DNA of 12,082 bases from JBGTKH01 sp041744735 (GTDB lineage: Bacteria; Planctomycetota; Planctomycetia; Pirellulales; Pirellulaceae): contig JBGTKH010000131.1 of assembly GCA_041744735.1 (NCBI GenBank), positions 1 through 12,082 on the forward strand, given 5' to 3'. The translations under genes were made by a program, and so were the position numbers. A model generated the notes under the pieces. That model worked only from the letters and a program-made list of their open reading frames with translations. It was not told where the DNA came from and made no database searches. Positions 5,754 through 12,082 of this stretch are shown here, piece after piece. How positions within the stretch are numbered: the first letter of the stretch is position 1; every line of letters starts with the position of its first letter.

Positions 5754-6137
5754 ATGGAAGCATCCTTCGTCGAAAGCTACCTCTGTCCCCAATGCAGCGC
5801 CGAAGTTGCGGCTGACGATAAAGTCTGCCATTGCTGCGGCGCAAGCATGTCCACCACAGTATCACCGGCCGATGCTTCATCGATAGTCAATGCGAATGCG
5901 GTCAGACCGGATGGATCGCTGCGTGGATTGTTACATAATCGATGGGCGGTTCTGGGCCTGTTATTTCTGGCGATGGCGGCGTTAGGCATTCCCGTGTTGT
6001 GGGCCAGCCGGGCATTCTCCACGCGCGCAAAAATCCTGCTCACGATCGTGGTCATCCTTTACACGATCCTGATCCTGTGGGGATTCTGGCTGGTGATGGA
6101 TTGGAGCATCACGAGAATTCGCGACTCAATTGGCTAG
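5754..6137 (+). CDS. Small zinc-ribbon protein with two membrane segments
   Basis: A 127-residue protein with an N-terminal zinc ribbon, CPQC (11-14) and CHCCG (25-29; Cys25 and Cys28 as the second pair, Cys27 extra). A polar linker of about 35 residues follows, then two hydrophobic helices at about 64-84 and 94-114, and an amphipathic end. The ribbon should face the cytoplasm at the membrane. The function is unknown; similar ribbon-plus-membrane proteins are frequent uncharacterised proteins in planctomycetes. I chose ATG 5754 because AGGA lies about 10 bases upstream and the ribbon begins just after it. An upstream ATG in the same frame (5577) adds 59 Arg-rich residues that do not look real. 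The stop codon TAG is shared with the first bases of a MITE-like element. Confidence 0.75.
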   Translation: MEASFVESYLCPQCSAEVAADDKVCHCCGASMSTTVSPADASSIVNANAVRPDGSLRGLLHNRWAVLGLLFLAMAALGIPVLWASRAFSTRAKILLTIVVILYTILILWGFWLVMDWSITRIRDSIG

Positions 6138-6267
6138 TGCTTTGTCAAAGCGTAGTTTTAGGGTTGGCCAACTTCGTGGCGTAAGCTTCCAGCTTGCGTT
6201 TCTGGGATGAAATCGGATTGGCAAGCAGGATGCTTACCCCACTATTTTTAACTTTGACGAAGCACTA
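6135..6267. mobile_element. MITE-like element with 14-bp ends and TA flanks
   Basis: GTGCTTTGTCAAAG (6137-6150) and its complement CTTTGACGAAGCAC (6252-6265) differ at one position and are each bordered by TA (6135-6136 and 6266-6267). This is the arrangement expected for a non-autonomous IS630/Tc1-mariner-type element that duplicates TA. Inside, GTAAGCTTCCAGCTTGC (6181-6197) and GCAAGCAGGATGCTTAC (6221-6237) form a second, imperfect inverted repeat, so the element folds into a long hairpin. It has no coding capacity. The left TA plus the first G of the element forms the TAG stop of the zinc-ribbon gene; since GGC flanks both sides, the empty site would also have read TAG. Confidence 0.7.
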
Positions 6268-6276
6268 GGCTCGGCA

Positions 6277-7017
6277 TCAAAACTCAATCACCATTCCGTC
6301 CTCGGCGATCTCCGTCTCTGGAAAAATCGCACGGGCGCGGTCGATACCGATGGGATCATCCTCTTCCGACGTTGGGTCGACGTGCATGAGGATCAAACGG
6401 CCGGCTGCCGCAGCTTTCGCGACCTGCGCGACCGGCGTTGTGCAACTGTGCCCGGTCAGCTCCGCCTGCTCTTCCATGCCGTCGCGAAAATAGCATTCGT
6501 GGAACAGCACGTCGACGCCGCGAATCTGTTCGATGTACGGAGCGTCGCGTTTGGCGGTGGTATCGGTCACGTAGGCCAGCGAACGGTCGGGCCAGTCAAT
6601 GCGAAAGCCGATGGAGCCGCCGGGATGGTCAAGGGGAAAATGCGTGAGGCGCGATCCGTCTGAGAGTATCACTTCGTCGGCCAGTCGGCGCCATTCGAAG
6701 GGCGGCTTGACAGGAAACAGATCGGGTGAGAATAGATGATCGTCGACCGCGGCCAGCTTATCGGGCAGCGCGTGCACGGTCATGCGCTGCATCTTCTTTC
6801 CGGCAATCACGTCGAAGATGAACGTCAACCCGAAGACGTGATCCAAGTGCGTGTGGGTGAGGAAAATATCCAGCGTCGGCGTACACAGGTGATCGCGCGC
6901 ACGAAACATGCCCGAGCCCGCGTCCAGCAGCACACCCAATTCCGGCAGCATCATACAAGCCGTATGCCGGCGATTGTTCGGATGGTATCCGGTCGTCCCC
7001 AGGAGATGCAACTTCAT
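6277..7017 (-). CDS. Metallo-beta-lactamase-fold hydrolase, RNase Z-like
   Basis: A 246-residue cytoplasmic metal-dependent hydrolase. The metal site is complete: HTHLDH (55-60; His55, His57, Asp59, His60), His131 (LDHPGG), Asp152 (VTDTT) and His212 (LMHVDP). HECYF (173-177) and GHS (189-191) are also typical of the RNase Z / phosphodiesterase branch. The N-terminal strand MKLHLLGTTGYHP with R27-HT fits this branch as well. It is shorter than bacterial RNase Z (about 300 residues) and lacks an obvious long exosite arm for tRNA, so a small-molecule or cyclic-phosphate phosphodiesterase is at least as likely as tRNA 3' processing. The ribosome site is weak. It lies 92 bases downstream of the AsmA-like gene on the same strand with no terminator between them, so co-transcription is possible. 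Confidence 0.88.
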   Translation of the reverse strand: MKLHLLGTTGYHPNNRRHTACMMLPELGVLLDAGSGMFRARDHLCTPTLDIFLTHTHLDHVFGLTFIFDVIAGKKMQRMTVHALPDKLAAVDDHLFSPDLFPVKPPFEWRRLADEVILSDGSRLTHFPLDHPGGSIGFRIDWPDRSLAYVTDTTAKRDAPYIEQIRGVDVLFHECYFRDGMEEQAELTGHSCTTPVAQVAKAAAAGRLILMHVDPTSEEDDPIGIDRARAIFPETEIAEDGMVIEF

Positions 7018-7109
7018 TGGATGGTACCGTCGTGCCGTTGACCACGAACGCAGCCGGTGCGACCCGCCGTTCTAGTATAACGCAATCGCGGCCGAAAAGT
7101 GCCGGTCCG

Positions 7110-10100
7110 TTAGTTTTTTGGACGGAACAGCCGCTCCAGCCCTTTGTTCAGTTCCTGCTCCAACAGCCGGTTGGCCGCGCCGCCAATCATCTGCTTGGTT
7201 AGTTGCTCGAGTACCCGGCCATCCACCTTCGGCTGCGACAATGTACCCTGGATCGGAATTTGTAACGCCTGACCTTGCAGCCCACTCAGTAGGCGGTCGC
7301 GGGTGACCCACTCGTCGCGGATCGGCACTTCGGCGACCAGCGAGAGAGTCTGGTCAACGCCCACCGACCCCTGGGTACGAATCACCACATCTTTAGAGTG
7401 CAGTTCCAAGCCGCGGTGAGCAACTCGGCCGTCGCGCATTTGAAATTCAATGTTTTGCTGTGGCATGGTCAGCCATTCACTGGAGTTGCCGGGCAGCGTG
7501 GGATCGAAAGGCCGCTTCTCGATGATCGCTTTGACCTGCTTGGCGATCCATAAGAACTCCTTCGACAGCGGCCCGGGCCCGACTTGCGCCGCATGAATCG
7601 TGAGCACCCCCTGTGCCGTGCCGGTTTCGGGGCTGGCCAGCGGGATCGCCGCACCCGACAAGTTGACCGAGAATTTGCCCTCGGCCTGCGTCACATCGGC
7701 CAGCAGCGGCGCGACGTACTTCAGCCACGTCTGGCACATCTCCGGCGAGATCCGCATCTGTTCGATCAGCGGCCCCTTGTCCAAGACCAGCAACATCGGT
7801 GTCTCGTTGAGCATCAACCGCGGCGCCAGTTTCAGCCGGCCTTCGCTCACCGGCAGATCGAGCGGACTGAAGTTGACCACCGCGTTGGACAGTTGTCCCT
7901 GTATCTCACCGTTGCCGACCGTGAGCCCGTGCACGCGCGCCGATGTCCAACCAACGCTACCTTGGCCGGTCAGGTCGGCCGGCCACGGACCCGGCGCCGG
8001 TGACGTTGATGATGAGGTTGATGAGATCGAGATAGTAACCGGCGTTCCGACTGGCGGCGCCGGTTCGGGTTCGAACGAGGGCAGCGACCCGCGCAGCGTA
8101 AACTTCCGCGCGTCACGTCCCGCGAATTGCACGTTCGGGCCAAGGTACGGCCGCAGCTTCTCCACCGCGCCTTGCAAGTCGTATTGAATTTCGCCCTGCA
8201 AATCGACTCGGCAATCGCCCAGCGGTTTGTCGATCTGTCCTTGCGACACGACACGCAGTGCGTCGGACGTGACGTCCAGGTTCGTTAGCGTCAACGACTC
8301 GCGGCTGTGTTGATATCCGCCTTGCCCCGCGAGCGTCAATCGATTCTCTTGCCAAATCGTTTGCCATGCGTTCACGTTGGTAGCACCGGCGGAATTTGTC
8401 AGACGCCGGGCCAGCTCGAGATTCTGAATATCCGCGGACAGCCGTCCGCTGGTCACGCCTGCGTCATGTGTCATATTTGCGTTGCCGGTCACGGAACCTC
8501 GCAGTTGCTGTGATGGTACGTCGCTCGGATTAGCTGTCCAACTCATCAGCCGCGCCAAATCGGCTCGATAATCGAACTTACCGGCCACGCGAGGATCTGA
8601 CTCGGTCAACTGCAAGGACACATCATCGGCCCGCAGCGCGACCGTCGAACTGGTTAAGGTCGTCAGCTTTGACGTGAGTTCCTTGCGGACCTGATCCCAC
8701 GAGCCCGTGGTTTCGGTGCGGACCATTGGCTCGCTGATATACAGGCCGTGGCCCCACGCGCGTAGTTGCTCGACCTGCACGTTGGCCTTCGCGACGTCAA
8801 TTCGTTCGCGGGCCAGCGTGCCTTCGAACTTCAGATCCACGTTGCCGTCCAAGTCCCAGCCGGCCAACGGCACGAACGATTGCAATCGCGCTTGCCACGT
8901 CGGCAACGCGCCGATCAAGCGGCATTCCACCGGCCACGCTGTGGACAGCGACGGCTGCGCCACCGGCTTGACCAATTGCGCCTCGAATTGGTCATTGCCC
9001 GAAAGCACCTGTACCCAAGCGCTGTCGATGCGTTGAATGCCCGCTTGATTCGCCGCACCGGCAGCGGTTAGCGACACGTTCAGTTCCTGTTCTCGCCACG
9101 GACGCGCGCCGGGAATCGTCAATTCAAAGTTTCGTACGGCCACGTCGCCGCTGGCATCGATACGGTCGGCCGCGCCACGCTGCCAGCGCAGGTCGCCTTG
9201 TAACTCGCCCGCCAGCTTGAGTTCGCCCAAATCGACAAACTGATCCAGTTCGGCCGCAAGCTGCGTGAGATTGCCCTGAGCCGTCACGTTTCCATCAGCC
9301 AGCGTGCCTTTGCCCGTGAGTTGCAAGAAGCTGGAATCACACGACAGCGATTCGATAATCGGCCCGCCCGGCGATTGCACGGCGGACAAATTCAGCAGCA
9401 CCGGTTTGTCCCATGAGATCACCTGCGTGCCATTTTTCGCGGCGAGATCCCTCGTCGAGAGTTTACCGGACCAGCGGCGGCGATCACCTTCCACGCGGCT
9501 GGTCATCGACAACGTCACGCTGCCCGCGGTGATTTCGGTCCCTTCGCGCACGTGCAGCGTCGCGGGCAACACGCGAGCCAATCGTGCCAGATCAATTTCG
9601 CCGTCGATTTGATAATCTTCACTCTGCAGCGCGGCGGTCATTGCGGACGTGAACTGGCCGCCGGTCAGCGCCGTCCACGGCACACCGCCAGTGGCTTGAA
9701 GTTTGGCAATGTCCGATTCGACGTCGAGCTCTTGCAACTCAAGTCGCTCGCCGAGCAACGCGATTTGCCCGTGTGATTTCAGCGCCGCCAGCCGCAGTTC
9801 GTCCACACCGATCCACTGCGGCGCAAGGAGCGCAAAGTTTTGTGCTTCGAGTTGTTGAATGTTCAGCGTCGGCCCGGACGCGCCCGTTTGCCAGTTGTAA
9901 TCGAACTTCGTCGTCAGTTCCCCTTCCATGTGCAGATCGCCGACAAAGCGTCTCAGCACGGCTTTGAGTGTTGTCAGCGGAAGACTCTCCGAAGTGACGT
10001 GCACAAACAAGCCGCCTGCTTTTGCCGCGTCAGGTGTGCTGGTCGATTCGCCGCCGCTAGATGAACCCCAACGCAGTTCGGCCTCCGCTCGGCCCGACTT

Positions 10101-10712
10101 ACCGTTTGCCGCGTCAACAACTCCCGCCAACTTCGCCGTTAGCGGTTTGGCCTCGTCGTCCGACAGATTCAGGCTGCCGACCATTTGCTGCACATTCCAA
10201 GTTCGCGTGTTGCCCTGTTCACGCACTTCGATGCTGCCGTCCGTGATTTCGACCGTGCACTGTTTGCTCGCCGAATCGGCCGGCGTGTTCAACAGTGGTG
10301 CCATCGCGTCTTCCAGATTGCTGCCGTCGTTGCGCAGCAGCAAATGCAAGCGCGGCCGAGCTATGAGAAACGTGCCCAGATGCTGTTGGTCGCGAATCAA
10401 CGCCAGCAATGACTTCTCGCTGCGGATCGATGCCGCTTCCAGAAGCGGTTCGCCACTTGCATCCCGCGCGGAGACGTCACTCAACACCACCGGCGACAGC
10501 CATCCTAACGAAGCTGAACCGACAGCAGTTTGTCCGGCAAACTCCGGCGCCAATCGCGGAATGATTTGCTGCCGCAGCGGGCTGTTCGCAACCATCGCGG
10601 GCGCGAACCAGACCGCGGCTAAAACCAACACCAACGACACCATCAACCACAGACCGCGCCGCCGACCACGTCTTCCGCCGACCGGTGCACTGCCTTTGCT
10701 CTGCTCGTCCAT
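7110..10712 (-). CDS. Giant AsmA-like membrane-anchored protein
   Basis: A 1200-residue protein with a basic start (GGRRGRRR), one membrane helix (about 21-38) and a very long region of short beta strands rich in small polar residues. The opening after the helix, with the NSPLRQQIIPRL and GSASLGWLSPVVLSDV motifs and a paragraph on L/SLLALI, is typical of the AsmA/DUF748 type. The end, PIQGTLSQPKVDG followed by a helical tail (LLEQELNKGLERLF), is the usual AsmA C-terminus. Such proteins are thought to form lipid-carrying bridges between inner and outer membrane. A Ser/Thr/Pro linker (about 875-907) interrupts the strands. The ATG at 10712 is chosen since the membrane anchor follows; the frame remains open for 82 more residues upstream, but these are Arg/Ser-rich and unlike protein. 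The ribosome site is weak. The MBL gene follows. Confidence 0.8.
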   Translation of the reverse strand: MDEQSKGSAPVGGRRGRRRGLWLMVSLVLVLAAVWFAPAMVANSPLRQQIIPRLAPEFAGQTAVGSASLGWLSPVVLSDVSARDASGEPLLEAASIRSEKSLLALIRDQQHLGTFLIARPRLHLLLRNDGSNLEDAMAPLLNTPADSASKQCTVEITDGSIEVREQGNTRTWNVQQMVGSLNLSDDEAKPLTAKLAGVVDAANGKSGRAEAELRWGSSSGGESTSTPDAAKAGGLFVHVTSESLPLTTLKAVLRRFVGDLHMEGELTTKFDYNWQTGASGPTLNIQQLEAQNFALLAPQWIGVDELRLAALKSHGQIALLGERLELQELDVESDIAKLQATGGVPWTALTGGQFTSAMTAALQSEDYQIDGEIDLARLARVLPATLHVREGTEITAGSVTLSMTSRVEGDRRRWSGKLSTRDLAAKNGTQVISWDKPVLLNLSAVQSPGGPIIESLSCDSSFLQLTGKGTLADGNVTAQGNLTQLAAELDQFVDLGELKLAGELQGDLRWQRGAADRIDASGDVAVRNFELTIPGARPWREQELNVSLTAAGAANQAGIQRIDSAWVQVLSGNDQFEAQLVKPVAQPSLSTAWPVECRLIGALPTWQARLQSFVPLAGWDLDGNVDLKFEGTLARERIDVAKANVQVEQLRAWGHGLYISEPMVRTETTGSWDQVRKELTSKLTTLTSSTVALRADDVSLQLTESDPRVAGKFDYRADLARLMSWTANPSDVPSQQLRGSVTGNANMTHDAGVTSGRLSADIQNLELARRLTNSAGATNVNAWQTIWQENRLTLAGQGGYQHSRESLTLTNLDVTSDALRVVSQGQIDKPLGDCRVDLQGEIQYDLQGAVEKLRPYLGPNVQFAGRDARKFTLRGSLPSFEPEPAPPVGTPVTISISSTSSSTSPAPGPWPADLTGQGSVGWTSARVHGLTVGNGEIQGQLSNAVVNFSPLDLPVSEGRLKLAPRLMLNETPMLLVLDKGPLIEQMRISPEMCQTWLKYVAPLLADVTQAEGKFSVNLSGAAIPLASPETGTAQGVLTIHAAQVGPGPLSKEFLWIAKQVKAIIEKRPFDPTLPGNSSEWLTMPQQNIEFQMRDGRVAHRGLELHSKDVVIRTQGSVGVDQTLSLVAEVPIRDEWVTRDRLLSGLQGQALQIPIQGTLSQPKVDGRVLEQLTKQMIGGAANRLLEQELNKGLERLFRPKN

Positions 10713-10973
10713 GACTCTGACCCATTCAATTAGATTTGGAGTTCTTCGGATAGGCGATGCATCACGTCGCCGCGCGCTGCTGATCTGCCGCGCGCAACAA
10801 CGAGCCGCAAGTGAGAGGCTACTTCGGGTGGCGGATTCTAAAGTCATTCGGCGATCTGTCCTAGACCGACTTATAATGCGTGTGCTAGCTGGGCGTCTAC
10901 GGCGGCGCGGCATATTTTGGTGTACGCTACGTCTTTGGGACGCTGACGATTGCAACATTGTGGAGAGTCATCC
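10713..10973. promoter_or_regulatory. Divergent promoter region with a consensus -10 box
   Basis: This 261-base gap separates the leftward AsmA-like gene from the rightward DUF4058 gene. On the plus strand it has an exact TATAAT (10872-10877), which would start transcription near 10884 and leave a leader of about 90 bases for the DUF4058 gene. No good -35 box is present at the right distance. On the minus strand TAGAAT (about 10840-10835) is a possible -10 box for the AsmA-like gene. Frames reading through the gap look non-coding. Confidence 0.4.
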
Positions 10974-11750
10974 ATGCCGAATCCATTTCCGGGGATGGAT
11001 CCTTACTTGGAAGGTCCACTATGGACAACCGTGCACAGCAATCTCGTCGAAGAAATCGCCCGGCAACCGGCTCCCAAATTGCGGCCCCGATATTTGGCGC
11101 TAACGAATCAGCGTGTGATCGTAGCCACGCCGGACGCACTGGAATTCGGCCCGCAGCAATCTCGAGTGCCGGACGTGGGAGGCTATAAAACGGCCGAATC
11201 AAACCAGAAGAACCAAGCGGCCGTGGCCACAGCGCCGCTGGTGCTCGACGCACTGCTTCCGGAGACGATTCAGCAATCGTTCGTAGAAATTCGCGATGTT
11301 GCCCAGCGCCGGTTGGTGACCGCCATCGAGGTCTTGTCGCTGACGAATAAACGCGGAGACGGACTGGATGAGTATCGCACCAAGCGCCAAGAAATGCTGT
11401 CCGGATCATGCCATTTTTTGGAGATTGACCTGCTGCGCGTCGGGCAGCGCTTTCCCGTCGCGGGCACATTGCCGTCGGTCCCGTATTTCGTCTTCCTGAG
11501 CCGCGCCGACCGCCGGCCGCGCGTCGAAGTCTGGCCAATCGCTTTGGATCAGCCGCTGCCCAAGGTTCCCGTGCCGTTACTGCCCGGTGATGCAGACGTG
11601 GCACTCGATCTGCAGCAAGCGTTTCAAACCATCTACGAGCTGTTCGCCTACGACCAAGCCGTCGACCACAGCCAACTTCCGTCCGTATCGCTTTCGCCCG
11701 AGCAAACGCAATGGGTCACCGAGCGACTGCAAGCAACAAGGCCCTCGTAG
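10974..11750 (+). CDS. DUF4058 family protein
   Basis: A 258-residue cytoplasmic protein that begins with the family's signature MPNPFPGMDPYLE (1-13). Other conserved blocks are RVPDVGGY (64-71), FVEIRD (103-108), AIEVLSLTNKRGDGLDEYRTKRQEML (117-142), FLEIDLLRVGQRFP (148-161) and the C-terminal VPLLPGDADVALDLQQAF (200-217). The length is normal for the family, which is common in cyanobacteria and planctomycetes and has no proven function. The order PD, then EVLSxxNK with Y-x-x-KR, then LEIDLLR recalls the Uma2-type PD-(D/E)XK nuclease fold; that link is my inference. GGAGAG lies 6 bases before ATG 10974, which decides the start over an upstream TTG at 10950. No partner gene is adjacent. Confidence 0.9.
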   Translation: MPNPFPGMDPYLEGPLWTTVHSNLVEEIARQPAPKLRPRYLALTNQRVIVATPDALEFGPQQSRVPDVGGYKTAESNQKNQAAVATAPLVLDALLPETIQQSFVEIRDVAQRRLVTAIEVLSLTNKRGDGLDEYRTKRQEMLSGSCHFLEIDLLRVGQRFPVAGTLPSVPYFVFLSRADRRPRVEVWPIALDQPLPKVPVPLLPGDADVALDLQQAFQTIYELFAYDQAVDHSQLPSVSLSPEQTQWVTERLQATRPS

Positions 11751-11773
11751 AGCGTAGTGAACATTTCGCTCTA
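11748..11773 (+). terminator. Possible weak hairpin after the DUF4058 gene
   Basis: TAGAGCG (11748-11754, including the stop codon) pairs with CGCTCTA (11767-11773) around a 12-base loop. No T tract follows, so intrinsic termination would be inefficient. It is the only candidate hairpin between the DUF4058 gene and the next promoter. Confidence 0.3.
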
Positions 11774-11789
11774 GATCATTTGATCGATC

Positions 11790-11818
11790 TTGCCGCGGTC
11801 GGCCGCACTTCCTATACT
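11790..11818 (+). promoter_or_regulatory. Sigma-70-like promoter of the last gene
   Basis: TTGCCG (11790-11795) and TATACT (11813-11818) are separated by 17 bases, the ideal spacing. The boxes match the consensus in four and five of six positions. Transcription would start near 11825 and leave a leader of about 78 bases. Confidence 0.6.
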
Positions 11819-11824
11819 CCCGCC

Positions 11825-11902
11825 CGTTTTGGTAGCCTCCGAGTGGTCTCTACTCGTAATTCACTTCAAAGCGCTTCAGCTCATTAAGCAAGGAGGCTTA
11901 AG
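11825..11902 (+). promoter_or_regulatory. Structured leader with possible Shine-Dalgarno sequestration
   Basis: The ribosome site AAGGAGG (11890-11896, 6 bases before the ATG) is the strongest in the window. AGCCTCC at 11834-11840 is exactly complementary to GGAGGCT at 11892-11898, which contains it. Between them a small hairpin CGAGT-loop-ACTCG (11840-11856) and the self-complementary AAGCGCTT (near 11869) can also form. The leader could therefore switch between an open and a closed ribosome site. No known riboswitch class is recognised. Confidence 0.4.
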
Positions 11903-12082
11903 ATGTTTGCGCGGTTCTGTTTCGCTGGGTTCGGGGTTCTGACAATCGCCGGGTTGTTGCACGCTCAGGCGCCGGCAACTCCGCTGGAGAACAATGCGGG
12001 GTCGACGCAATGGCGATCGACAGCGGATCAAGGGGCCGCGGCAAAGACGGCGGGTGGCGGGACGTCGCTGGCGCCGGATGCT
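11903..12082 (+). CDS. Start of a secreted or membrane-exported protein (partial)
   Basis: The first 60 codons are present; the gene continues beyond the window. Residues 1-22 form a signal peptide: MFARFC, a hydrophobic core FAGFGVLTIAGLL, then HAQA as a type I signal peptidase site. The mature part that can be seen (about 23-60) is rich in Ala, Gly, Thr and Pro and looks disordered, with no domain. It has its own good promoter and an excellent ribosome site, which suggests a well-expressed exported protein. Nothing here allows a function to be named. Confidence 0.75.
   Translation, partial: MFARFCFAGFGVLTIAGLLHAQAPATPLENNAGSTQWRSTADQGAAAKTAGGGTSLAPDA

Noticed and set aside
3016..7017. A connected defence or biosynthetic system in the centre of the window
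   Set aside because: Genes alternate in strand, have their own signals and belong to unrelated families; apart from the DUF1016-like domain nothing points to defence.
10713..10958. 82-residue N-terminal extension of the AsmA-like protein
   Set aside because: The extension is Arg/Ser-rich, would cover the divergent promoter gap and would place the membrane anchor over 100 residues in. Start at 10712 gives the usual short basic lead into the helix.
9928..11103. Rightward open frame of 391 codons overlapping both the AsmA-like and DUF4058 genes
   Set aside because: It is antisense to the AsmA-like gene and out of frame with DUF4058; its Ser/Pro/Arg-rich translation has no recognisable features.

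Overview
The window looks like chromosomal DNA of a planctomycete, probably of the Pirellulales type. This is inferred from the gene content: a DUF4058 protein, an AsmA-like giant protein, a Tat-exported intradiol dioxygenase, an EF-hand protein with a signal peptide, and a planctomycete-style hypothetical protein. It is also inferred from high GC, many weak Shine-Dalgarno sites, and GC-rich palindromic repeats between genes. No 16S or other marker is present, so the lineage is not proven.

Layout. At 1-52 is the first codons of a leftward gene that may be an IS66-type accessory protein. Positions 53-462 hold no gene but carry four tandem copies of a unit with a terminator-like hairpin. An Old Yellow Enzyme-type flavin oxidoreductase (463-1923, +) overlaps tail to tail with a secreted alpha/beta hydrolase (1904-2812, -). 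A Tat-exported intradiol ring-cleavage dioxygenase-like protein (3016-3765, +) ends exactly at a MITE-like inverted repeat flanked by a 9-bp direct repeat. A small exported EF-hand protein (4058-4345, -) has a textbook intrinsic terminator. Next is an acidic protein (4481-5371, -) whose N-terminal half resembles the helical N-terminal domain of YhcG/DUF1016 proteins but has no nuclease domain. Positions 5372-5753 contain palindromic repeats and no gene. A small zinc-ribbon membrane protein (5754-6137, +) ends at a second MITE-like element with TA flanks. A metallo-beta-lactamase-fold hydrolase (6277-7017, -) lies downstream of a 1200-residue AsmA-like protein (7110-10712, -). A DUF4058 protein (10974-11750, +) follows. 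The window closes with the start of a secreted protein (11903 onward, +) that has the best promoter, leader and ribosome site in the window.

The genes do not form one pathway. Strands alternate, most genes appear to be single transcription units, and only the AsmA-like and MBL genes are likely to be co-transcribed. I see no defence island, CRISPR array, biosynthetic cluster, tRNA or rRNA. The most notable structure is between genes: three different palindromic or mobile repeat types plus the tandem hairpin array, two of them placed exactly at stop codons.
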